DNA from: Chitinophagaceae bacterium
Lineage (GTDB): Bacteria; Bacteroidota; Bacteroidia; Chitinophagales; Chitinophagaceae
Reading direction: 5' to 3'
DNA length: 64,000 nucleotides
NCBI GenBank assembly: GCA_947454235.1
Contig: CANGIY010000015.1
Coordinates: forward strand, 1-64,000
Shown: positions 54,593 to 61,163 of the stretch, piece by piece
How the letters are laid out: each line of letters begins with the position of its first letter
Numbering within the stretch: position 1 is the first letter of the stretch
Program-made: the position numbers and the translations under genes
Notes under the pieces: generated by a model
Told to the model about the DNA's origin: nothing
Seen by the model: the letters and a program-made list of their open reading frames with translations, nothing else
Databases searched by the model: none

Positions 54593-54931
54593 TCACTTCT
54601 TCTTTGATGCCTTAGCTAGCTTGTTGAATGCAAGACACAAGCCTAACCAATGGTCAAATTCTGATTTGGAGCGATATCCATTTTCAGCGACAAAAACATA
54701 GCCTTTCATAGGCTTGCCGGTGAATATCATTTCCCGGCACCCGTCTTTTTCAAGTGCCTGTTCGTAAGCATCCGGTCCTATTCGGCACATCAATTCATCA
54801 CCTACTACACCAATACACATTTTCCCGTCTACCATGTAGCAAACACCTCCGAACATGTATTTTTCTTCTATGTCGTTACGAACAGCTAAGGCTTCTCTTA
54901 TTCTGTCTGAAAGTTTCTCGTTAAATGCCAT
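54593..54931 (-). CDS. TfoX/Sxy N-terminal domain protein
   Basis: A 112-residue protein equal to the TfoX N-terminal domain: MAFNEKLSDRIREAL, then EEKYMFGGVCYMVDGKMCIGVVGDELMCRIGPDAYEQAL and GRPMKGYVFV-like GKPMKGYVFVAENG. In Haemophilus TfoX starts competence, but single-domain forms like this one are widespread and of unknown role. It is the last gene of the four-gene minus-strand operon, 3 bp after the SRPBCC gene. Confidence 0.88.
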   Translation of the reverse strand: MAFNEKLSDRIREALAVRNDIEEKYMFGGVCYMVDGKMCIGVVGDELMCRIGPDAYEQALEKDGCREMIFTGKPMKGYVFVAENGYRSKSEFDHWLGLCLAFNKLAKASKKK

Positions 54932-54934
54932 ATT

Positions 54935-55384
54935 CTATCTGCTTTCCTCAACAATATGTTTCAAACCCTGCATAAATTGGTTTATCCCATTGTTAAATTG
55001 CTTCCTTACAACAAGCGCATCCATCAATTTGCCAACAAATCCAAACTTTACCTCATATTCCATAGTCTGGTGAACTACTGTCATTCCGCTATTAGTGGAA
55101 AAGCTGTATGTACGTTTTAGGCTATTGATAGGAAAGGTACAATTTGTTAATTGAATAGCTAATGAATGATCAGGTTGGAAACTGACTATTTTTTCTTCAA
55201 ACCAGTTTTTCCCATCCTTCATGTATACCTTTCTCTTGGCATCAATACCGGTTCTGTCTTTCGATAATAACTCAACTTTGAGTACAGTTGGGTCGTACTT
55301 TTCGAGCGTTGGCATGTCTGCTAGTACCGCCCAAATTTTTTCGACCGACGCGTTGATTTCAATTTCGTTTTTTAAGATAGTCAC
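54935..55384 (-). CDS. SRPBCC family protein (second)
   Basis: A 149-residue protein with the START/Bet v 1-like fold: IEINASVEKIWAVLADMPTLEKYDPTVLKVELLSKDRTG at the N-terminus, FEEKIVSFQPDHSLAIQL and the C-terminal helix ending in FMQGLKHIVEE. Such domains bind hydrophobic ligands. It is the second of two adjacent paralogues and lies 4 bp after the first. Confidence 0.88.
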   Translation of the reverse strand: MTILKNEIEINASVEKIWAVLADMPTLEKYDPTVLKVELLSKDRTGIDAKRKVYMKDGKNWFEEKIVSFQPDHSLAIQLTNCTFPINSLKRTYSFSTNSGMTVVHQTMEYEVKFGFVGKLMDALVVRKQFNNGINQFMQGLKHIVEESR

Positions 55385-55388
55385 TTGG

Positions 55389-55847
55389 TTATTTTGATAA
55401 AACTGTTTGAATATTACTTAAAATTTGCCCATGTATTTTCCCCATTGTACGCTTCATCATTAAAGCATTGAGAACTGACGCAAAGATTGTAGCTGGCTGA
55501 TAGTATGATTCGTTAATAATTTTTGTCCTGTGCTCTGAAACTTTTTCCAGATAGAAACAGAATCTTGTATTGTTCAACATCTTCGACATACCCATGCTAT
55601 CCTCTACAACTGTCCATACAGTTTTCCTAAATGGTTCTAACTCAATGAGCCTTTCAGTCATAGTGCCTTTTTTGCCATTATTGCTCATTTCACACGTTCG
55701 GGTTCCATTTAATTGGTTCATTGTACCGTGTGCACTTACCACACCCGGATTTACCAGATGCAATTGTTTGATATCTGTAATAAGCGCCCAAACTCGGTCG
55801 ATGGGTGCATTTACTACCAATTCATTCCTTGCCTGCAACTTGCTCAT
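55389..55847 (-). CDS. SRPBCC family protein (first)
   Basis: A 152-residue START/Bet v 1-like protein with NELVVNAPIDRVWALITDIKQLHLVNPGV at the N-terminus and a C-terminal helix. It resembles the protein encoded immediately downstream in general fold but not closely in sequence. It is 4 bp from both neighbours and must be co-transcribed with the VOC gene upstream. The ligand is unknown. Confidence 0.88.
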   Translation of the reverse strand: MSKLQARNELVVNAPIDRVWALITDIKQLHLVNPGVVSAHGTMNQLNGTRTCEMSNNGKKGTMTERLIELEPFRKTVWTVVEDSMGMSKMLNNTRFCFYLEKVSEHRTKIINESYYQPATIFASVLNALMMKRTMGKIHGQILSNIQTVLSK

Positions 55848-55851
55848 AGGT

Positions 55852-56220
55852 CTATTTCATTGAATGCAATGCAACTTTATTTCCTTCAGTATCTTCGAAA
55901 TGAGCCATAAAACCATTAGGACCAATAGACGTTTTTGGAAGTACAATCTTTCCTCCGGCACCTTCCACTTTTGATAACACCGTACCCAAATCTTCACCAC
56001 CATTCAAATAAATTAAACTACCAACAGTTGCAGGAACATACCCCTGTGCTTGCGTAATGCAACCACCAATTCCATTTTGTAAGTCTGCCGGAAAAAATGC
56101 TGACTTCATGCCCGGCATTTCCATAGTCATCATTTCAGCACTCAAAATAGCTTCATAAAAAGCTTTTGCCCTATCAAAATTTACTACTGGTATTTCAAAC
56201 CAATTAACAGCGTTTTTCAT
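55852..56220 (-). CDS. VOC/glyoxalase family protein
   Basis: A 122-residue vicinal-oxygen-chelate protein: VNWFEIPVVNFDRAKAFYEAIL is the family opening, with YLNGGEDLGTVLSKVEGAGGKIVLPKT and the C-terminal GFMAHFEDTEGNKVALHS. It probably detoxifies or modifies a small molecule. The frame is open to 56256, but the perfect -7 box at 56241-56248 lies there, so ATG 56220 is used. It is the first gene of the operon and divergent from the GlxA-type regulator. Confidence 0.9.
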   Translation of the reverse strand: MKNAVNWFEIPVVNFDRAKAFYEAILSAEMMTMEMPGMKSAFFPADLQNGIGGCITQAQGYVPATVGSLIYLNGGEDLGTVLSKVEGAGGKIVLPKTSIGPNGFMAHFEDTEGNKVALHSMK

Positions 56221-56240
56221 CTTTTTGTTTTTAGTGAGCG

Positions 56241-56248
56241 CAAAGCTA
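56241..56248 (-). promoter_or_regulatory. -7 box, VOC-SRPBCC-SRPBCC-TfoX operon
   Basis: TAGCTTTG on the minus strand matches TAnnTTTG and ends 20 nt before ATG 56220. Confidence 0.65.
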
Positions 56249-56319
56249 GTGTCCAATTTAACACGGTATGTAGCGAAAAATAGACAATCTCAAGGGCATA
56301 TTTGGACATAGTTTTATCA

Positions 56320-56327
56320 TAGATTTG
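56320..56327 (+). promoter_or_regulatory. -7 box, GlxA-type regulator
   Basis: TAGATTTG matches TAnnTTTG and ends 15 nt before ATG 56343; the TTG at 56325 lies inside it and is not the start. Confidence 0.6.
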
Positions 56328-56342
56328 TTCCAAAAAAAAGAG

Positions 56343-57341
56343 ATGAAGCACCTAACAATTCTAGTTCCAAACGGTCACCCAAATCCCATTACAATCATCA
56401 GCACTTTTATGGCTTTCATGCAAGCAGAAAAGCACCACACCCTGAAAACAGGTCAATCGGTATTTGGGCAAGTGACTATTGCAGGAACTTCAGACAAAGT
56501 AGATGTCTACAACGGTATTTTTTCGGTAACTCCAGTTAGAGATATTTCTGAAATTACAAAAACCGACCTCGTCATCATCCCTGCATTTTTGCCACAAACC
56601 AGCCCTGAACAAAATATAGGACTGAACGAAAAAATGATGGATTGGATAACACTTCAATATAAGCAAGGTGCAGAAATAGCCAGCCTTTGTACGGGCGCTT
56701 ACCTATTAGCCGCAACCGGAATAGCCAATGGACAAAAATGTTCCATTCATTGGAATGACGCTGAAAAATTCAGAAGTATGTTTCCAAAGGTAGACTTGGT
56801 CGCTGACCAGGTAATCACTTACGAAAACGGGATTTATACCTGTGGTGGTGCTTTCTCATTTATGAACCTCATTCTATACTTATTGGAAAAAAATTACGGA
56901 AGAGAGATGGCGATTTTATGTTCTAAGCTGTTCCAAATTGATATCGACCGTTCCAGCCAATCGCCTTATATGGTTTTTAATGGACAAAAATCTCACAACG
57001 ACCCCATTGTGTTGCGGGCTCAGGAATCAATTGAACAAAACATCACCGAAAAATTTTCGGTAGAATCATTGGCGCAGAAACTTGCTGTTAGCAGGCGAAA
57101 TCTTGACAGGCGTTTCATCAATGCTACCGGGAACACCCCCAACGAATATGCACAAAGGGTAAGAATTGAATTAGCGAAAAAGCAGCTTGAAACCACTCGG
57201 AAAACAATTCAGGAAGTCATGTTCGAAGTGGGTTATTCTGACCAAAAAACCTTTCGCGATACATTTAAGAAAATCTCCGGGTTATCGCCACTTGAATACA
57301 AATCAAAATACAACAGAGACGCCGTTGTAAGCACACACTAA
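56343..57341 (+). CDS. GlxA-type AraC-family regulator
   Basis: A 332-residue regulator with an N-terminal DJ-1/PfpI-like domain (VPNGHPNPITI, EIASLCTGAYLLAATG with the cysteine at the nucleophile position) and a C-terminal AraC HTH domain (FSVESLAQKLAVSRRNLDRRFINATG and MFEVGYSDQKTFRDTFKKISG). It probably controls the divergent four-gene operon 123 bp away. ATG 56343 is used because the TTG at 56325 falls inside the -7 box. Confidence 0.9.
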   Translation: MKHLTILVPNGHPNPITIISTFMAFMQAEKHHTLKTGQSVFGQVTIAGTSDKVDVYNGIFSVTPVRDISEITKTDLVIIPAFLPQTSPEQNIGLNEKMMDWITLQYKQGAEIASLCTGAYLLAATGIANGQKCSIHWNDAEKFRSMFPKVDLVADQVITYENGIYTCGGAFSFMNLILYLLEKNYGREMAILCSKLFQIDIDRSSQSPYMVFNGQKSHNDPIVLRAQESIEQNITEKFSVESLAQKLAVSRRNLDRRFINATGNTPNEYAQRVRIELAKKQLETTRKTIQEVMFEVGYSDQKTFRDTFKKISGLSPLEYKSKYNRDAVVSTH

Positions 57342-57379
57342 TAGAGTTATCAATCCAACATCCCCCCTTCAACAACAAA

Positions 57380-57397
57380 AGCCACCTCTCGGTGGCT
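57380..57397. terminator. short terminator between regulator and purL
   Basis: The arms agccacc (57380-57386) and ggtggct (57391-57397) around tctc. On the minus strand a T-rich stretch follows; on the plus strand only two T, so it mainly serves purL. Confidence 0.6.
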
Positions 57398-57421
57398 CTT
57401 GCAAATTATTTAATCATTGGG

Positions 57422-59620
57422 TTACAGCATTTTTTCGAGTGCTGTATCGTATGCTTCTTTCCAATCGTTGAGGTAACCCCAGCTTTCGTTGTCAATCAAA
57501 ATATCCTTGGTTGCGTTTACATTACCAATGCGGCGGTGTGGCAAGCCCTTCAATTCTGCTTCAAACAAATGCTTTAAGTCAGGGTTTACTGTAACTACAA
57601 TCCTGCTTTGAGATTCACCAAATAAATACGCGTCTTTACGCATGTTTTCCATCGTAGCAACTGTAAAGCCTAAGCCGCTCGCCATTCCGCTTTCCAACAA
57701 AGTGGTGAACAAACCACCTTCTGAAACGTCGTGTGCTGACTTGATGAGTTTGTTGTTGATGAGGCGCAATACAGTTTGTTGCAATTGGAACTCGTCGTCT
57801 AAATCGAAGTGCGGTGCAGGTGAATGTGTTTCGCCCACTATGTGGTGCAGGTATTCAGAACAGTTAAAATCTTCTTTTTCATGACCTAACACATAAATGC
57901 AATCGCCAGAGTGCTTGAAGCCAAGCGTCATTTTTTGGTCGAGGTTGTCTAATACACCCACCATACCAATGGTTGGCGTTGGGTACACAGGTCCGTCTTC
58001 GCTTTGGTTGTAGAAACTTACGTTACCACCAGTTACCGGCGTATCGAGCTTGCGACATGCCTCACCCATACCTGTAATAGCATGAACAAACTGATAGTAT
58101 ACTTCAGGGTTGTAAGGGTTACCAAAATTCAGGCAGTTGGTAATTGCCACCGGCACACCACCCGAACAAACAATGTTCCTCGCAGCCTCGCTCACGGCAA
58201 TCATACCACCTTTGTAAGGGTCGGCCCATACGTAGCGGCTATTACAATCGGTAGTCACAGCCAAACCTTTTTGAGTACCATGCACCCTAATTACAGCAGC
58301 ATCGCTGGCACTGTTGGTTTGGGTATTTCCTGTACCTACCATGCTATCGTATTGCTCCCAAATCCAACGTTTAGATGCAATGTTTGGTAGCTGAACCAGT
58401 TGCCAAGCCACCTCTTTAAGGTCGTTAGGCTGAGGTACTTTATTTGGATCGAAAGCAGCAATAGTTTTGAAATATTGCGGCTCGGTATATTCTCTTTTAT
58501 AAACAGGAGCGCCACCGCCCAGTACAAGGCTTTCAGCAGGCACATCAGCTACCATTTCGCCATCTTTGAAGTATTTCAATCTGCCATCGCCTGTTACCTC
58601 ACCTATCTGCACGCAGTGGATATCCCACTTAGTAAAGATGTCCTCAATCACTTTCTCCATGCCTTTTTTCACCACAATCAGCATACGCTCCTGGCTTTCG
58701 CTCAGCAGCATTTCCCATGCTTTCATGTTGTTTTGGCGTGTAGGTACTTTGTCAAGGTCAATAATCATACCATGCTCGCCCTTGGCACTCATTTCACTGG
58801 TGCTGCAAGTAATACCCGCTGCACCCATATCCTGCATACCAATTACTGCACCTGTAGGTATCACTTCAAGGCATGCTTCCAATAATTTCTTTTCTTCGAA
58901 TGGGTCACCCACCTGAACTGCAGGCAATTGCTCAACACTGTTCTCGCTGATATCAGCAGAAGCGAATGACGCACCGCCAATACCATCTTTACCGGTCGCA
59001 GCACCAACAATGAACACCGGATTGCCAACGCCATGTGAAGTTGCAGAAACAGTCTGGCCTTTTTTAACAACACCAACGCTCATTGCGTTTACAAGCGGGT
59101 TGGTTTGATAGCAGCTTTCGTAGTACACCTCACCAGCTACAGTAGGCACACCGAAGCAGTTTCCGTAGTGACCAATGCCCTTTACAACACCTTTAATGAG
59201 CCAGCGTGTTTTAGGGTTATCTACTTTACCAAACCTCAAAGAGTTGAGTGAAGCGATTGGGCGTGCGCCCATTGTAAAAATATCTCTGTGGATACCACCT
59301 ACACCGGTAGCTGCACCTTGGAAAGGCTCAATCGCCGACGGGTGGTTATGGCTTTCAATCTTGAAAACACAACCTAGGTCATCACCAATATCAATGAGAC
59401 CGGCATTTTCATCACCTGCTTTCACCAATACCCTACTGCCGTCGCGAGGGAGTGTTTTCAACCAGGTGATTGAGTTTTTATAGCTACAGTGTTCGCTCCA
59501 CATCACCGAATACATTGCGGTTTCGGTAAAGTTGGGTGTGCGCCCCAGTATTTCTTTTATCTTTTCGAATTCTTCTTCTCTGAGTCCAAGTTTTACTGCT
59601 TGTTCAAGTGTTGCTGCCAT
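57422..59620 (-). CDS. purL: phosphoribosylformylglycinamidine synthase (PurL)
   Basis: PurL uses glutamine-derived ammonia, ATP and FGAR to make FGAM in purine synthesis. The 732-residue size shows the small type that works with separate PurS and PurQ; neither gene is adjacent. Visible motifs are SEHCSYKNS, ESHNHPSAIEPFQGAATGVGGI, MGARPIA, GMQDMGAAGITCSTSEMS and GNTQTNSASDAAVIRVHGT. A perfect -7 box ends only 4 nt before the ATG, so the mRNA looks leaderless. Confidence 0.96.
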   Translation of the reverse strand: MAATLEQAVKLGLREEEFEKIKEILGRTPNFTETAMYSVMWSEHCSYKNSITWLKTLPRDGSRVLVKAGDENAGLIDIGDDLGCVFKIESHNHPSAIEPFQGAATGVGGIHRDIFTMGARPIASLNSLRFGKVDNPKTRWLIKGVVKGIGHYGNCFGVPTVAGEVYYESCYQTNPLVNAMSVGVVKKGQTVSATSHGVGNPVFIVGAATGKDGIGGASFASADISENSVEQLPAVQVGDPFEEKKLLEACLEVIPTGAVIGMQDMGAAGITCSTSEMSAKGEHGMIIDLDKVPTRQNNMKAWEMLLSESQERMLIVVKKGMEKVIEDIFTKWDIHCVQIGEVTGDGRLKYFKDGEMVADVPAESLVLGGGAPVYKREYTEPQYFKTIAAFDPNKVPQPNDLKEVAWQLVQLPNIASKRWIWEQYDSMVGTGNTQTNSASDAAVIRVHGTQKGLAVTTDCNSRYVWADPYKGGMIAVSEAARNIVCSGGVPVAITNCLNFGNPYNPEVYYQFVHAITGMGEACRKLDTPVTGGNVSFYNQSEDGPVYPTPTIGMVGVLDNLDQKMTLGFKHSGDCIYVLGHEKEDFNCSEYLHHIVGETHSPAPHFDLDDEFQLQQTVLRLINNKLIKSAHDVSEGGLFTTLLESGMASGLGFTVATMENMRKDAYLFGESQSRIVVTVNPDLKHLFEAELKGLPHRRIGNVNATKDILIDNESWGYLNDWKEAYDTALEKML

Positions 59621-59624
59621 GGGG

Positions 59625-59632
59625 CAAAAGTA
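59625..59632 (-). promoter_or_regulatory. -7 box touching purL start
   Basis: TACTTTTG on the minus strand matches TAnnTTTG and ends 4 nt before ATG 59620, giving a transcript that starts at or next to the ATG. Confidence 0.55.
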
Positions 59633-59685
59633 GGAATTTTTTTGAGGGGTATATGACCTATAATGGAATCAAAACTGAAAGTCTG

Positions 59686-59723
59686 AATCAGAATTCACAG
59701 AATTTCAGAATTCACAGAATTTT
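59686..59723 (+). repeat. left terminal inverted repeat
   Basis: Starts aatcagaattcacagaattt and matches the reverse complement of 60166-60203 at 31 of 38 positions. It contains an exact tandem 17-mer, tcagaattcacagaatt, at 59688-59704 and 59705-59721. Confidence 0.7.
59688..59721 (+). repeat. exact 17-bp tandem repeat
   Basis: Two adjacent, identical copies of tcagaattcacagaatt, inside the left inverted repeat. The right repeat has a decayed form of the same structure. Confidence 0.85.
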
Positions 59724-59760
59724 TTGACATTAATGATGGCTGAATTACACGACAGAATTA

Positions 59761-60132
59761 TCATTTAGCACCTTTGAAAATTAGCTTGTGCTCCAAACTG
59801 TTTCCTCCAAAATTGACTAATAGTCCAACAGGTAAGTTATAAGCTGTAAGGTAATTCTTTGTTTGTGCAATGTGAGCCGGCAATAGTTCAATAACAGCTT
59901 TCAGCTCCACGATAATTCTCCCATCAACAATGAAATCAACCCGCCTCGAACCCACTAATACCCCCTCGTAAAAAATATCCTGTTCAACCTCACGTTTAAA
60001 ACCCAATTGTGCCTGAGCAAATTCTATCGCTAAACAACGTTGATAAATTACCTCCTGAAACCCGTTTCCAAGTTTACTGTGTACTTTCATAGCACACCCG
60101 ATGATTTTATATGTTATGGGGTCAAAATTCAA
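59761..60132 (-). CDS. GxxExxY protein (PD-(D/E)XK_3 family)
   Basis: A 123-residue small nuclease-fold protein of the GxxExxY family. The signature GFQEVIY is at residues 24-30, followed by a PD-(D/E)XK-like set: the Asp of RVDFIVDG and ELK of IIVELKAVIELL, then QTKNYLTAYNLPVGLLVNFG. The frame starts at TTG 60130-60132; there is no ATG upstream before a stop codon. The whole gene lies between inverted repeats, suggesting it is carried by a small mobile element. Its biological role is unknown. Confidence 0.85.
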   Translation of the reverse strand: MNFDPITYKIIGCAMKVHSKLGNGFQEVIYQRCLAIEFAQAQLGFKREVEQDIFYEGVLVGSRRVDFIVDGRIIVELKAVIELLPAHIAQTKNYLTAYNLPVGLLVNFGGNSLEHKLIFKGAK

Positions 60133-60165
60133 ATTGCCTTTGTAAATTTCTACTCTATTTCAACG

Positions 60166-60203
60166 AAAATTCGGAAAATTCTAAAATTCTGCAAATTTTG
60201 ATT
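60166..60203 (-). repeat. right terminal inverted repeat
   Basis: On the minus strand it starts aatcaaaatttgcagaattt and matches the left repeat at 31 of 38 positions. Its outermost base is the last base of the stop codon of the gene at 60203-61081. Confidence 0.7.
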
Positions 60204-61081
60204 TAGTCCTTTTTCACCTTAATCAATGCCAATTCATTTTTCTTATTGAACGCCTTTACGGGGTGTTTGATAGTGCCGTCGAATAAATTGAGGTTGGCGG
60301 TGTTGGGAGGGTCAGATCCTTCATTTTCAGCTTTGATAATGATGGTGTGTACCTGATTATCGGGTAGTGCAATTTTGATGCGCTTTGGGGTGGGAGTTAT
60401 GGTGTACTGCGTCAGCACATATTTTTTATCGAAGCCAATGCTCACAATGTCTCCGTCAAATCCGCCACCATCCCAAACATCTATCACAACTGTATCAGAA
60501 TTCCATGTGTAGGAAACGTCGGTACCCGCGGTAATCTTGGCTTGTTGTTCTTCTGCTTTCTTCTCTTCAACAACCGGTTCAGGCTCTTTAGGTGCCTGCT
60601 TTTTGCGCGCACTACCCATCGACACTTCAACGTCGTACTTATCATGCGAAGAAAATAATGACTGTAATTGACTGGCATTGGAGAATGTAAGCACACCAGG
60701 CGTACACGCTGTATTATCAATTTCTGCGCTCTTTGCTTTTCCTGTGAGCACATTATCTGTCATTTCCAGCGATGCATTTAGCAGACACATAAATGCCTGT
60801 GTGTGCACATCGTGCGAGGAAAGGATTTCCGTCTCTTTAAACTTGATTTTCTTTTTTTCTTTATCAATGGTGCCTCTTATAACCACCTTCGTAGCAACAG
60901 CGGTGTCGTAGGTGTAGCTTACCCCGGTTAGTATACCAAAAGAGTCTTTGGCAATAATTTTATAGGGGAACTCTTCACCCGTTTCCATTTTTAGTTTGCC
61001 AGATAAATAGATATCGGCAACCTGAGCCCTTCCGCACAAGGGGCTAAGAAACACACAACAAAAAATAATAAAATACTTCAT
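60203..61081 (-). CDS. secreted protein with Bacteroidota-type C-terminal beta domain
   Basis: A 292-residue exported protein (signal peptide MKYFIIFCCVFLSPLCGRAQ). The middle part has a charged Pro/Glu/Lys linker (KKQAPKEPEPVVEEKK, residues about 158-180). The C-terminal 95 residues (VVIDVWDGGGFDGDIVSIGFDKKYVL ... DGTI) resemble a beta domain I have seen repeatedly in secreted Bacteroidota proteins, but I know no family name. The stop codon overlaps the end of the mobile unit. A -7 box ends 19 nt before the ATG. Confidence 0.8.
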   Translation of the reverse strand: MKYFIIFCCVFLSPLCGRAQVADIYLSGKLKMETGEEFPYKIIAKDSFGILTGVSYTYDTAVATKVVIRGTIDKEKKKIKFKETEILSSHDVHTQAFMCLLNASLEMTDNVLTGKAKSAEIDNTACTPGVLTFSNASQLQSLFSSHDKYDVEVSMGSARKKQAPKEPEPVVEEKKAEEQQAKITAGTDVSYTWNSDTVVIDVWDGGGFDGDIVSIGFDKKYVLTQYTITPTPKRIKIALPDNQVHTIIIKAENEGSDPPNTANLNLFDGTIKHPVKAFNKKNELALIKVKKD

Positions 61082-61100
61082 GAACCCGTCAGGATTTTGG

Positions 61101-61108
61101 CAAATCTA
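61101..61108 (-). promoter_or_regulatory. -7 box, secreted protein gene
   Basis: TAGATTTG on the minus strand matches TAnnTTTG and ends 19 nt before ATG 61081. Confidence 0.6.
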
Positions 61109-61163
61109 CGGATAATAAAATACACGCTCGTGTTAAACAAACATTCCCTGCAGACCAGAAAAA

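Larger units (their letters stand above)
59686..60203. mobile_element. putative mobile unit with GxxExxY gene
   Basis: A 518-bp unit made of a left inverted repeat (59686-59723), a single GxxExxY gene (59761-60132) and a right inverted repeat (60166-60203). The repeats are imperfect, with 31 of 38 positions identical. No transposase is present, so if it moves it depends on another enzyme or on the nuclease itself. The right repeat ends on the stop codon of the neighbouring gene, and AGTC occurs close outside each end, which might be a target duplication, but this is weak. Confidence 0.6.
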
